Source: Leucocoprinus leucothites (Eukaryota; Basidiomycota; Agaricomycetes; Agaricales; Agaricaceae). From it: a stretch of 64,000 nucleotides of DNA. A program made the position numbers and the translations under genes. The DNA is taken from contig JAACJO010000002.1 of the NCBI GenBank assembly GCA_013368445.1, positions 620,001 to 684,000 on the forward strand, in the 5' to 3' direction. This document shows positions 9,830-22,260 of this stretch, piece by piece (within the stretch, counting starts at the first letter, position 1; each line of letters opens with the position of its first letter). Under the pieces are notes generated by a model. That model was not told where the DNA came from, made no database searches, and saw only the letters and a list, made by a program, of their open reading frames with translations.

Positions 9830-12398
9830 TTCATGCGCACCAAGGGAGTTTAAAGAATAAGTCGTGTCGAGGTAGGTCGTGAAAAACAGATAATGGTAAA
9901 GAAATAGCAGACACGCTCTAACCCACGTGCCCTCCCAGCGCCTCAATCACATTTGGCTTACTTAAGCAGCTGCTACATCACTAGCACTTGTTTATTTATA
10001 TTTACAGTCAAATTAATAAATTACCAGAAATCATGTGGGAAAAATGGATGCTGACTAAAAGTGTGTCAGCGTTGGTCAGGCTTAGTCATAATTAGTAAGC
10101 TTCGTTGCCCCGTAATTCTGAGAGCGCTTTGCATGTGGTTGTTTGGATTGATTGATGGGGCCTCCCCACGGCTGCTGCCGGTGTTGATGGTTGTTGCACT
10201 GGCCTTTGGTGGGTATCCTGTGTGAGTTTAAGCACCTAAAATGCATATTTCAGCACGAGAACGAGGGGAAAAATGTAATATGCACTTATGCACGCTTAAA
10301 CGTGCATAAAGCGCAAGAAACAAGAAACTAACCGGCAGCTGGAACACAGCGCATCAATGAGCGCTTATCTACGCATCAAGCACGAGAAAGTCATCAATGT
10401 GGGTGATGGAGGCATAGTTGGGATGCTCAAAGCACATGAGAAACTGTGTGCCATTAGTTCACAGGTTGTATGCATGAGATTATGCGTGCATGTGGGCGCT
10501 TAAACGCTTGATTAATGCGAGAAACTAACTAATGGCCAAATCACAGTTTACCCACTCGAAAATTGGGGGTAAATCCATGGGCTTGAGGCAGTCTCATCCA
10601 CATTTAGAAATTATGATAGAATGTTTTGTCCATTGAGTATTTAGGCTGAAATTGAATGAATAATTATGCCAATTGTGCAAGCATGGGCGCTTAAACGCTC
10701 CATGAGCGCGAGAGAGTAAACCACAACCACCTGCATTGTATTGACACGGGTGCAAGAAAGCCAGTGCTCTTTCAGACCAATTTGAATTGACCTTATCCAA
10801 GGCACGGGAAAAGAGCAGAACTACCCTAAGATTATATTCTAAGTTCAAAACTTAAAATAATTATTGCAGCTCATAGGTGAGTATGTTTTGCACGCGTATG
10901 TGCGCTTAACCGTGCGATAGGCGCGGGAAAGAAGGTGTCTTGCCCCCACTCGGAAATCAGGATCAAATTAAATAAATAAACTTCAATTTTTGTGACAGCT
11001 GCTTAAGCACTTTATAAGTGTAAAAAAAATTAAGCCACTACACACACTATGCACACAGGGGCACTTAATGTACACCTGAGCACAAGACCAATTATCTCAC
11101 AAATTGAGAATTACATAAAGAGCCTCCCCCTGCTCCCGAGGCACAGGCGAAGTCTGTGCTGGGTGGACAACAGAGTTTTGACTTAAAAATGATTTTGTGT
11201 TTGAAACTCAGACTCACCCGAGTGCCGTAGGCACGCGAAACAAAACTCGTATTTCTTTCGTTCTTGTTCTCTTTTTGACTGGCAACGTAAAGCATGTCAT
11301 CGTGGCTAGTGTAGGTCACTCTATCGTCCCTACATGTTGGCTATGGATGTCCGGAACTAACTGGTAACAGGAGGCGATGGTCATTATGGGGGTACCTTGT
11401 CACCGTGGTTCAGGAGGCGACCAGAACTGCCTAACACGGGTAATCATAAGCGCCTTGAAGGACTCGCCAATCAAACCTGTCCAGAGTGCCGCGATCCGCA
11501 ATCACACTCAGGGATCTCCAACTCGAAAATAGACTCCTTTCACAAATATGTGGCCTAGGGCTTTGGGTTAGGACGTAAAGAACTACTACTTGCTCTTGTT
11601 CCTACTCCGTGGACTGGCACGCATGTCTGACCAAGTGGTACTTCCAATGCTGAGCGCTGAATCCTGTACACTCGGTCTTTCAGGTCGAGTAATCAAATGG
11701 ATTCCCATATCGGGTCTGTCTCTTGGCCAATCACAATTTCCCAAAAAGGAACCCAGTAAACCTATGTTTTCTATGTCTTCTGCCCTATTCAATGACCCCA
11801 CAGGTTGACACAACCACAGATCGCCTGTCTAGCTTGCTCATACATAGTCTTTCTTTCTTTGTCTCTAGGAACGATCCCCGTGGCACCTCCTCCAGACCAA
11901 TATTGTCGTCGATCTTCTCACCTGTGCCAGATGAAGTGCGGCTTTGTCGACCTCCGTAGTACCATTATCATTTCCATTATGTTTGAAGCTAAACCTAACT
12001 GGCACCTATCGCATAACTCAACATTGCGGTCAACCCTTAGAGGTCTATCCGCGTCAACTACACTTCATCACATTCCCCTTGACGTCTGATATTTCCGATC
12101 AGGAGCCCATATCTTATGCCCAACAAGTGTGGATTATCCCCAAACTAAGCGGCTCCAATCATTCACGATCTTTCTTTCCAAATTGAGGCCCCTTGGTATT
12201 TTTATCTACCATATTCCTGGTGTTTCGGTGTAGTTCTGCAGATCGGAGCCGACTTTCATTATCATCTATATGTTGTATCCGGTCTGTTCAAAGTTCCAGT
12301 TTCGGTTTATTGGGTTAGAGAAGTGTTTTCCATTGACCTACAAAAATGAAACGAAGCCACAAACAGCCGGTCTCCCAGTATCGACTCTCCTCCTCGAT
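9830..12398. other. Gene-poor region with dispersed hairpin-like repeats
   Basis: About 2.6 kb with no supported gene. From 10,222 to 11,087 it holds several diverged copies of a short element (see the repeat entry). From 11,090 to 12,260 there are only short frames on both strands with no recognisable product. The last 130 bases are the 5' flank of the P450 gene. Confidence 0.6.
10222..11087. repeat. Dispersed family of ~30-base hairpin-like elements
   Basis: About seven imperfect copies, all in the same orientation, lie near 10,224-10,262, 10,281-10,320, 10,361-10,390, 10,494-10,526, 10,685-10,717, 10,900-10,934 and 11,059-11,087. The best copies read GGGCGCTTAAACGC, then a spacer of about 7 bases, then AGCGCGAGAGAG or similar. 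In several copies the GCGC arms can pair across the spacer. One copy contains a perfect palindrome, TGCACGCTTAAACGTGCA (10,291-10,308). Spacing is irregular (about 57 to 216 bases), so this is neither a satellite nor a CRISPR-like array. Confidence 0.6.
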
Positions 12399-14397
12399 AT
12401 GCTGCAAATATCTTCGACCGCGGGGTTGACCATCGCAACCTCAGCCCTATTTTTTTTTAGTGTGCAGGTCTTTAGATTGCGCTACTTTCATCCCTTGTCC
12501 AAGTATCCTGGACCGTTCTTAGCGGGGATCACTCACCTTTATCGGGCATATTTCGACATCATCAAGGACGGTGGGTGGGTGGAACACCTCTTCCAGCTTC
12601 ACGAGAAATATGGTCTGTGATTTGATCTGAGCTTCATCTTCCCTCCTAAGTAGCGGTCTCACCACAGGTACGATTGTCCGAGTTGGGCCTAATGAGGCGA
12701 GAATCGAGTTTACGTTCTTGAGATGCTCGACTTACTGAAAACTCTTCAGCTTCACTTTAGCGACCCGAGGGCCTACGCAGACATCTATGGCATTGGCACC
12801 CGTTTTATAAAACAACCCCGGATGTACTCCTGCTTTGCCACAGATAAGTCTGTCTTTGCGATGCACGATCACCAGCTTGCTATGCAACGTCGCGCAGCGA
12901 TCGGTCCTTTCTTTTCTCGCAGGGCAATCTTGAACCTCGAGAACGTTGTTCAGGCCAAAGTAAGCGTCTTTCGTCTCCCTCTTGTTTTGGCGCATTTTAA
13001 TACGACGTCCAGGTTGATCACCTAATTGCGCAACTTCTGGCCTACACCAGTGCATCCGCCAATCTGGACTTAGCCTTCCGCTCACTCTCCTTGGAGATCA
13101 TTACGACGTACTGCTTCGCGCGCTCCTCCCATGCGCTTGACGCTCCGAACTTTCAACATGCTATTCTTGCAGCTATCGACCACACGCTGCCCATGATATG
13201 GATATTCAAACATTTCCCATTGATCCAGAAGGTTCTATTGAACGTACCCGAGTGTTTCGCCTCCGTCCTCAAGCCAAGCACTAAAGGAATTTTGGAACAA
13301 AGAAAAATGATGGGAGACCAGATTGATGAAATAATGAAGGACCCGGCTAGCTTATGTGGCGGCGGACACGAGACCATATATCATCATTTCCTCAATCCAA
13401 GCGACGAAGAATTCTGCATGGCCTCCGAGGTACCTGGCCCGAAAGGCACTTACGGTCCAAACGCATCTGATGTTCCGGGTGGTAAGGGACACACAGAGAA
13501 AACTGAAGGCCCGGCACAACTCTCCCGTGATTATCTCCTCGACGAAGGGCTTTACATGCGATTTGCTGGGAGCGATACCGTTGGCAATGCTTGCACTGTG
13601 GCGTTGTACCACATTCTCGACGACCCACATGTCCAAAAGACTTTACTTCAAGAATTGATGGAAGTCTGGCCTGACAAAGGACTCGGGGTCGGTTACGAGA
13701 AGCTTGAAAAGCTTCCATATCTTGTAAGTCTGTGTCAGCGTCACTTACGGTAAATCAGGCTAAAAATTATTATCAAAAAAGACGGCGGTAATCAAGGAAT
13801 CGCTTCGGATGGGTCATGGTGTCGTTTCTCCCCTCCCGCGTATCATCGGTCCCACAGATGCCGAAATCCTAGGAGTGACGATTCCAGGTGGGGTGCGCAT
13901 CACTCAGCCCCTATTCTGCGTACCTTGACTTACAAGCTAACTTTCGTCTAGACGGTTGTTTCAATGGGCGCGCCAATCTTACACGCCAACCCCGATATCT
14001 TTCCCGATCCGATCTCCTTTGTCCCTGAACGTTGGATGGGGGAAGAAAACCAGAGTTTGGATAAGTACTTGGTTGCCTTTTCCAAAGGCCCTAGGAGTTG
14101 CCTTGGAATAAAGTACGTCTCTCGTTTTTGTGCTCCTGGGCCAGGAGTCTGATAATCCATTAACGCCACAAACAGCCTTGCCTGGTGTGAACTCTACCTC
14201 ATTATCGCAAACGTTGTTCGCAAACTTGAACTGAAACCTGACAATGCTACGTACGTACATCTGATAACCATTCATTCCCTGAGAGACTCATCCTCGCACT
14301 GGACCTCAGAATCGAGAACATTAGCTTCCGTGACTATTTCGTCCCTGTCCATCGCGGAAGGCATTTCCACGCCTTCGTCCAACCACGAGATCTCTAA
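12399..14397 (+). CDS. Cytochrome P450 monooxygenase, complete
   Basis: Eight exons (12399-12612, 12668-12696, 12750-12959, 13013-13723, 13782-13892, 13952-14112, 14176-14250, 14310-14397) join in phase to about 532 residues. An N-terminal membrane anchor (residues 9-22, LTIATSALFFFSVQ) is followed by KYPGPFLAG, the proline hinge. The I-helix motif is AGSDT (336-340), the K-helix ExxR is ESLR (394-397), and the PERW motif is at 450-453. The haem loop is FSKGPRSCLG with the haem-binding Cys475. All hallmark residues are present, so the enzyme should be active at the ER membrane with NADPH-P450 reductase. The intron after residue 81 (12697-12749) seems to use a GC donor. Sequence style fits the many uncharacterised basidiomycete CYP families, and no substrate can be named. 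No biosynthetic partner genes lie beside it. Confidence 0.92.
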
Positions 14398-15813
14398 ACT
14401 TTTCGCCCTGATATATGACTACCGATTTATAAAATAAACTCTAGCTGTCGTGGACCAGTACTATTGACACGCGCCACATCATATGTCGATGGGGAGATTG
14501 GCTCGATCGATCTTCGAAACGACTTAATTAAACAAGTCTATACCAACTTCACATGTGAAATTCGTCTTTGTATGTTCTGTAGTTACTTCCAGTTCCACTT
14601 TCTAGGAACCAATGACATCCAGTTGCGTGTTATAACACGGTGTAGGTTCTCCGTGCCCGGAACGTCAAGATCTCCTGGAGTAGCTAGGGTCGTAGATGAT
14701 GTTCCCCGCGTTGGGCGCTATAATTAGAGCCGATCATCGGTAACATAATAGTGATCGGATGTGTGTCCAAGTTTGTGATGTTGTGTTATCGTGCTGGAGC
14801 GAGAAGGGAATGCACCAAGGCCGTGTTTGGATGTGTCATTCATTGCTGTTGTGGGCCTCAAGACAGATTGTGTTTGAAAACGACAGAATGGCGTCTGTGA
14901 ATAATGGAATGACATACCACCCTCACGGAACCGGTGAGTCTCTCTGGACGCCGAGAGGGCACTAGTCCCTAATAATATGCCCAAACTTTATTTGGTAACA
15001 ACATTGAGTGGCCTCCCATTCAATACTTGTCGAAGCGAGGCTTACCGCCAGGGTCAAATGTAGTATGTTAAGTACAAATGTCTGGCATTTCTAATGACTC
15101 GGGCAAGAGGGTGAATAATCCTGCGAGCTGCCAGCCGCCTATTCATTGTGCCCCCCGGCCTTCGCAGGCGCGATAAAAGCGGCATACCCTTCCACAGGGT
15201 AGGCTGTAATCTATCCATCTCGGTGCACAGTGTAACAAACTAATGAGATTAACGTCAGACTCATTCAAATCACTTGATCACGGCCTTTTAGACCCAATGA
15301 TCACTCCTCCGAACCAAGGCGGCATAATAGCTCGGACCTGAGACCAAACTACGCAATATTTCTTGCGTCTATCGGTTACAATGGTCGACTCCATCAGCTT
15401 GAACAAGTTATCACACCGATCAATGATCCATGAAATGTGAAGAGGACTAACTGCTCAGCCTTGCATTCTGTTATGTATATATCCTGTACTACCTGACAGT
15501 ACATCCACCCAGGACATACCGGTGGCCACTATTCTACCATAAACTCACACGACATGTTCTTACACTCAGGCTACATATCCCATACTCACCTATTTGTAAA
15601 CTCAGTGATTCCTCAAAGCTGTATGGTCCGCCCGGGAACCATGGGCCCCGGAGCTCCAGCACATAGCCACTTTGTGACAAAAACTGCAATCAATAGAAGC
15701 TCTCCCGCAGTATCTAAGCGTAAGAATAGATCTGGAGCTTATTCGAACAAGTAACAAAAATACACTACTTCCAAACCTCCCCCAAAAGCTAGGGTTCAAA
15801 TCGCAACCCACGT
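14398..15813. other. Intergenic, no gene recognised
   Basis: The region lies between the convergent ends of the P450 gene and a minus-strand gene. Only short frames are present, without homology I recognise and without linked splice signals. Confidence 0.6.
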
Positions 15814-16573
15814 TCAAAGGGCACCGCGATATTTGCTCATCCAGTTGCTACAGTACAACCATGAGCACAGAGAACAAGCTCAAACTCTCCAGCCAATAAA
15901 CTTACCTATGCAAGTCCTTCGTATACCTCTCAGCAAGCCATTCAAAAAGGTGCAACCTCTCCCACGTATAGCCTTCACAAATCTCCACGACCCTCGTCCT
16001 CTCCCCCTTCCCATCAACACCGCCACCCTCCGGAACACTCTCAAATCTAATAATCTTCCTCAACCACGCCTCCATCCCCGGTTTATCAAGATTTGTAACT
16101 TCCCACAACCCCATCTTCTCATCCTCGTCCCAAACGTACGTTCCGCGTTGTATAACAACACCAGACATCAATCCCCAAAATGCCTTCAAAACATCTTTAG
16201 CCTCGAATTGAATCCTTTCGTATCGCCTTCCACCTTCAACATTTCCAGGTGTGATAGTAGCATCTTCACCGGGATTCGCTGAGCATCCAGGTACCTCGCG
16301 GACACGAGCATCACTGAGAGTTTGACCCTGAGGAAGAACAACCCAATCTCGAGCAAGTTCCTTATACTCGAAACAAACAGGGTTCAGCCTCATAGCCGTC
16401 TCGAACCCATCAAACCGCCCGAGCTTGGTTGCAACTTCATCCACACTCCCATCAAGAATGACAGAGAGCGTGAAAGACCACTGAGGCTCGAGTGTATGGT
16501 ATCTAGCATTGTAGACAGCGTGTTCTGCTGCTACTTGCTCTGGGGTGGGCCGGGAAAAACCTATGTAGGGCAT
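15814..16573 (-). CDS. Conserved hypothetical protein, ~230 residues
   Basis: The main exon (16573-15906) starts at ATG with MPYIGFSRPTPEQV and is uninterrupted. Reading straight on gives 223 residues ending DLHR. A perfect donor (AG|GTAAGT) falls exactly at the last codon, and a good acceptor lies 58 bases on. The better model therefore adds exon 15847-15814 (ending ..NWMSKYRGAL), for about 232 residues. The protein is mixed alpha/beta in composition, with WSFTLSVILDG and FWGLMSGVVIQRGTYVWDED segments that alternate hydrophobic and polar residues. This is compatible with a SRPBCC/START-like ligand-binding barrel, but that is only an impression. There is no signal peptide or membrane helix. 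Confidence 0.65.
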
Positions 16574-18210
16574 ACCGTCGCAGGTAATAGTTTGTAGATC
16601 GTGGATGGATAGATGGACGAGTGGGTTGCGATGTAGGTAGTGTGTTCGAGGGTTTGGACTTGTTCGGTGGTTATCTACATTCTTATGGACACTTGGTTTT
16701 ATATCTATCGGAGGCGACAGCTAGATGGATTGGAGTCGGTCCATACCTCGACTCTGAGCAGGTTTAGCTTGCGAGTCGAACGATAGTAATGCGAATAATG
16801 CATACCAACCCCCAACGGTTTTCTCTCGCATCGCCTCGTCTACATACATTCAGGAAGCAGCCAGCAAGTCCGCACTACACTCCATAGCGAACTCAGGCCT
16901 CCAAAAACTACGCCCTACATATCGAAACAACCTCAGCATCTTCGCGTCTCGGAGCGAAAAAGAACATGTCCTCTTCCAGTCAAGCAGACATACCTTCATT
17001 CTATCATTAGATCCCGAAGCTAGCTCGACGACAAGCATCCATTCTATGATGTGACTCGGATGTATCACACATCCGCGTCAATCTCCACTTCTCTGATGAT
17101 GATATGATGCAGTCGTCATTCATGATGCGGTCAACATTCTCTCAATATCATCACGAATTTCTTCTTTCTCACCATCGCTACTCTATCATGGGTCCAAGCG
17201 AAAATCTTGAGATCTTCATCACCACTGCTGCGCACTCGTTCACTCCACAGGAGTTGAGAGAGAAAAGAAAGAGACCAAACATGGTTATAATGCGAACAGA
17301 GAAAAATGGAGAAAAACCGAGAGATAACAGCAACAGGCTAGAGAGGTAATACTATACAAGCAGTATGAGATTGGATTCTATCAAAACAAGAAGCTCAGCA
17401 AGTGTAAGTAAAAGCGAGGTAAAGTGGGTAGGAACAGGGGTAGACGGGGGGAATAAAAAAGGAAGAAAGGAGAGATAACCGCACAAATGCAAGAAAGTGG
17501 TAAAGCTGTAGCACAACACCTAAACCCGCACCCAACACCCGACGAACAACCAAGGTATTTTGAGAGGCGTACCAGGGCGAGAGCGACAGTGGAGTGAAGG
17601 GGTAAATGAGGGTAAAAAAAGAATCAAAAAGGGTAAAAAAAGAGAAGGCGTGCTTGCTGTACATGAACCGACAAATGACCATTCACGGTATATGAAAACA
17701 CGCAAAAAGGCCAAGAGGGTAAATGAAAAGAAAAAATGCGAGGAGCAGCGAGGAAAAATAATCATCAGATGAACTGGTGGTATAAAAACAAAGTAGCACG
17801 CAAAATGCTGAGCAAATAGAGTGGGTAGTTATAAAACAGATTGGTAAGGTATGTACGAGAAGAGATCAAGCTGAAAAAGGGGGAGAGGGGGAGGGGAGGG
17901 GAAACAGGGAGAGACACGAGAAGACGAAAAGAGAGGGACATAGGTGATACACTAATCAAAATATGATAAAGAAAAAAAAGGTAATCGGGGGTAAGGGGTA
18001 AGACGCAAAGAAAAACACAGAGCATCAAGAAGAGATTTGAGGACACAGCACAAAGATAAGCATTTCCACCATTCCACTCCAGGAGGGTGACAAAAAGAGA
18101 CGAATATCCGAGGGATACGAACGAGTCCACCGCCAACGAACAAAAACCCACAAAAGCCCAAAAATACACCACCACCAACAGCGAACCGGCGTCAAAAGGA
18201 CAGCCACATT
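16574..18210. other. Intergenic and probable 3' UTR of the LisH gene
   Basis: The left part is the upstream flank of the hypothetical protein and holds no gene I recognise. From about 17,390 to 18,210 the plus strand is strongly A/G-rich, so a minus-strand transcript would be C/T-rich. This is immediately downstream of the LisH gene's stop codon. Hydrophobic minus-strand frames here are a by-product of the pyrimidine-rich sequence and are not called as genes. Confidence 0.5.
17879..17901 (+). other. Potential G-quadruplex tract
   Basis: Four runs of 4-5 G separated by 1-3 bases (G5-AGA-G5-A-G4-A-G4) fit the standard quadruplex pattern with very short loops. It lies on the strand opposite to the LisH gene's transcript, within its likely 3' UTR or downstream region. 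Confidence 0.6.
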
Positions 18211-21200
18211 CTACTTCAAATCAAGCGGATCATCCGGATGGTTAAACCACTGTCCAAAATCCCGCTCGAAATTGAGATCTCCATCTGGTCTAAACAAGCT
18301 CGGATCAATATCATCCAGCGCATTCGCAACGCCTTGCATAAACTCCTGCGAAAACACATTGTTCAGATCTCCCATCCCGCCCATCGTGTTAGCACCAGGA
18401 CCACCAGGACCAGGGCCTCCACCGGGACCACCACCGCCACCACCACCACCAGAAGGGTTCATCCCACCCATATTCATGTTTATACCAAGTCCTGTACCAG
18501 CGTTCATACCGACCATCGGATTCATACCAGCCAAGAAATGCATACCTGAGCCTCCAACACCACCACCTCCCGGCCCCCCTGGCCCTCCTCCCGCACCACC
18601 TCCACCAGGCGCATTACCTGAACCAGAGTTGTTTCCGCCTGATCCCGGACCGCTCGACATATTAGCCGTCGGTGGTGGGGGGTTCATGTTCGGAGGCGGC
18701 TGGTTCATGTTCATCATTCCCATGTTCATATTCCCTGGCTGGTTCATCCCACCAGGCCCAGGTCCCATCGAATTCAGGCTTCCCATGACCCCAGGTACAG
18801 GCGAAGGTGCTGCACGTGCACTACCAACTGGTGTTCCCTGATTCGAAGGCGGGTTTTGTTGATTCGGTGCAGGTGTTGATGGGTTGTTAGGGTTTGGCGT
18901 TTGCTGATTTCTCGGTGACCCATCTATCGGTTTACCATCTTTTGACGATGAGTCCTTCCCTGGTGCAGGTGACGGAGGTGGTGGCATCCGATTTTGTGGT
19001 TGCCCGCCTGTCGCTGGGTTACCTCCAGGTCGTGCGTTCGGTGGGTTGAATTGAGGTCCGGGAGGACCTCCTGAATTGAATGACGGATCCGTTGATGCGG
19101 GCGATGCAGCGTTGACGGGCATGTTGTTCTTGTGCATGTTATGCATATTTTGTCGATACATCTGTTGATGAAACGTTAAGCATTGAAGATCTCAATAATC
19201 ATCAAAGATAGAGCGTCGCTGATACGACAACTCACTGTTACATTGTTTAATCCTGGAGGTCCCATCTGCGGAGGACTCATTGCTGACATCCCTCCCCCCA
19301 TCTGCGGCGGCATACCCATCTGTCCGCCAGGGTGTGGTGCGCCATTAGTCATACCTCTTCCCTGCTGCATCATCATCATGCCACCACCACCCATAGGTTG
19401 CATCCCAGGTCCTGCACCAGGCCCTCCTTGCTGCATTCCAGGTCCGCTAGGCGGCATCCCACCCGGGCCAGGTCCACCTGGAGGCATCGGTCCTCCTTGC
19501 ATCATACCCTGACCCGGCGCGGGTAGCCCACCAGGACCATGTCCTTGCATACCTCCTGGCAATCCAAGAGGGCCAGACTGCATCCCCCCTGGCGGCATAG
19601 GACCTGGCATACCAGGATTCGGCCCCTGCATGCCGCCGGGACCGGGCATACCTCCAGGTAAACCTCCGCCACCTGGCTGCATCCCTGGAGGTTGCATTCC
19701 AGACGAGCTCGACGGCTGCTGTTGCTGTTGCTGCCCTGGGTACGACATAGGAGCCATTGATGGTGTTTGACCGGGTGACACTCGCTGACGTTTTCGCTCG
19801 GGTGGTGATGATTCTGTTCTAGGCAGGCTTTCGTGCTATTAAAGAGCCCGATCAGCATCCAAACTCGAACAACCACTAAATACACAAACCTCGTCCCTTG
19901 GTGAGTTGCTGTTCCTCTTGTTACGATTCTGAAGTTGTTGCTGTACATGAAGACCCGGTCGCATCATGAGATTCGAGGGCCCAGACGTCGACATCTCTCC
20001 CGGTTTAGAAGTGCTCTGTCTACGACTTTTCCATACCGACAGCATCCGTTGCTAAGGATGAAGGAGAGAAGGTTCAGCTGCTTAGAGACGAAGAAGACTG
20101 GGCCATTCAGTAAAAGAACACACCTTATCGTTCAATGTCAAAGCACTGATCTCCTTTCCCGTCAATCCAAATTCTGCTTTTAATTGCTCCAACGAAGAGT
20201 TTGGTATCTGAAGGATTTCCATGTTGATGAGATCGCCATTAATTTGTCTTTGCGCTAGCGACGGGCTCGGTTGAGGAATTCCGGCAGGCGTTGTCGTTCG
20301 ACTGGGGGGTCGTCCCATATTGTAATTGGGAGCCTGACCTGGCTGTTGCCCAGGCTGCGGTGTACTTCCCTGAGGGTTCGGGTTCATCGGACTCTGAGGT
20401 GGAATCATCCCCCGACCCATATTCGACATATGCGGTGATGCACCAACTGGGACGCCAAACTGACTCGGCTGCTGTGGTGGTGGGCCGGATCCGGGCGGCG
20501 AGTGAGCCATTGGTGGGCTCTGGAAGGGTCCGGACGGTGCTGTACGGACTTGCTGGACCTGACCAGGAGGGGGTGGAGGTCCACTTAGCGGTGGGCGAGG
20601 AACATTTCCTCCGGCCATAAACGACGGGCCCTGAGGCGGCTGATTCACAGCTCCATGAGGTGGGTTGCCGGGATTCGAGGTGCCGTTGGGCTGGCTAAAT
20701 GGACCAGGTCCTGGCGCGCCGGGGGGACCACCAACTCCGTTTGGTAAGGAGCCATTGATAAAACTCGCAGGCCGCTGAGGCATTCCATTAATCATCCGAG
20801 GAGGCATCCCGGGCTGCGAACCTTGGGAAACTTTCAGACGAAGTCCGCGGAAAGGAAATCGATGTTATATACCGATATGAAGTGGAGGCCCATTTGCTCC
20901 TGGTGCTGTTGATTGAGTGGATTGCATTCGTATTGCAGCTTGTCGCGATTGATGCTGTGAAATTGCGCAGAAATGAAAAAAAAGGTGAGAGTCACATTCA
21001 GTCAGACGAAAATTTGATCCAAAATAGAAAAAGGGTATGAAATGAAGAGGTAAAAAAGGGCTGAAATCTCTCACCTGGGTGTAAGTCATGGCATCGTCGG
21101 TGGCACCACCAAGCGGATTCGACTTGGCCTGGAAAAGCACCCAAAACACACTCCACCACCTTCATAAGCGATAAAGGATCAAAAAAGGTACGAGGAAGAG

Positions 21201-21588
21201 AACACAGGGAGACGATCAGCAACCCTAGCAAAAGCAGCGGATCAGAGTTGAATCACGCACTCAAAAAGCAAACCCTGGCGGGCATTTATTGGAGGAGTAG
21301 ATTCTGGGGCGATGTCTGCTTCTACCAACAGCTCTTTTGCAGTCTTCTTGAAGCCGCGCTTGTGGCAATAGTCATAGATATAGATGTTAAACCTGAAGGC
21401 CGATAGAAATTCCGAGGAGCACGAAGGAATAAGGTTAATAACACATAATCGAGCAAGAAGGACGTAAGGAAGATATGAACGCACATCTTGTCACCCTCCC
21501 ATGAGAGTGATGGGCCGCCTGTATCGGGGGATGGGTGTGCTGGTTGTGATGGTTGAGGTTGCTGCTGGGGAGGGGGAGCTGATGCCAT
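18211..21588 (-). CDS. LisH-domain transcriptional regulator (Som1/Flo8/SSDP-like)
   Basis: Eight exons on the minus strand (21588-21485, 21392-21261, 21159-21075, 20954-20873, 20821-20124, 20051-19890, 19835-19236, 19161-18211) join in phase to about 937 residues. After a Gln/Pro-rich leader the protein reads DKMFNIYIYDYCHKRGFKKT, then AKELL, PPINARQGLLFEWWSVFWVLF and DDAMTYTQ. This is the LisH dimerisation module typical of fungal Som1/Flo8 and animal SSDP/SSBP proteins, which act in the nucleus in adhesion, filament and developmental gene control. The rest is low-complexity Gly/Pro/Met/Asn/Gln sequence with short acidic ends (DDIDPSLF, DDPLDLK), likely for coactivator contact. A short basic patch (PPERKRQRV) could be a nuclear signal. 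Family membership is strong; the regulatory targets are not known. Confidence 0.85.
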
Positions 21589-22260
21589 CCGTGCACGGGT
21601 GGAGAGGCAAGAATCAAGGTCAATTTATAGCCCGAGTCGAGCGATTTTGAGAAGAGTAAAGGTGAGCGCAGGCGGAGGATAAGGGCGGTAGGGGGCGGAA
21701 TCTGCGGATATTCAGAGATCGGTCAACGGACAACGCTGACTGAAATACAGAAAGTCAAGCAGAAAGGCCCTGGTGCGAAATGACAAAGCAGGGGCTGTGG
21801 GTCGTGCTCTGCTGAGTGTCTGGGTGACACGCCGACACGGAGGGAGCGTACCGGCAAGTAGACAGGTGAGAATGGCTGAAATATAAGAAGGCTGCGGGGA
21901 GGTGACACCGGGTCTCCGGCGCAGATGCGGGGCAGCAAGGATCTGGCGGGGACCGTGGATAGCAGCCAGTTGCACAGAGTAAGAGTGTGGCAGAGATCCC
22001 GTCGACGGAGGATGGCGGCGGGGACGGCAGCGTGGGACACGTGACAACGGCACTGCTCGCTGGAGGCGACTTGGAGGAGGAGGATGTGCTAGTGGTGGTT
22101 GTTGGGAGAGCTGTCGTTGCAGTGCGCTGGGGCTTTGCCTCCCTTTGCTTTGCTTGCTTGGCTCCTGCCAAACACCGCACCCTCCTTCCTATTTGGGCGC
22201 CGACTCAATCTCCGCCCGTTGCCGGCATGAAAATAATTAATTAAAATTTAACCCTATAAT
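21589..22260. other. Promoter-side flank of the LisH gene
   Basis: This contains the 5' flank of the LisH gene and the 3' flank of the START-domain gene, both on the minus strand. No separate gene is recognised; frames here are short. Confidence 0.55.

Noticed and set aside
10222..11087. CRISPR-like array
   Set aside because: Copies are diverged, spacing is irregular, and the window is clearly eukaryotic nuclear DNA.
17395..18207. Hydrophobic minus-strand frames of 60-137 codons
   Set aside because: They are a by-product of a C/T-rich strand downstream of the LisH gene, overlap each other in several frames and have no family resemblance.
18238..20620. Plus-strand Pro/Gly-rich frames opposite the LisH gene
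   Set aside because: They are mirror images of the low-complexity coding sequence on the minus strand. The minus frames carry the LisH domain and the splice sites.
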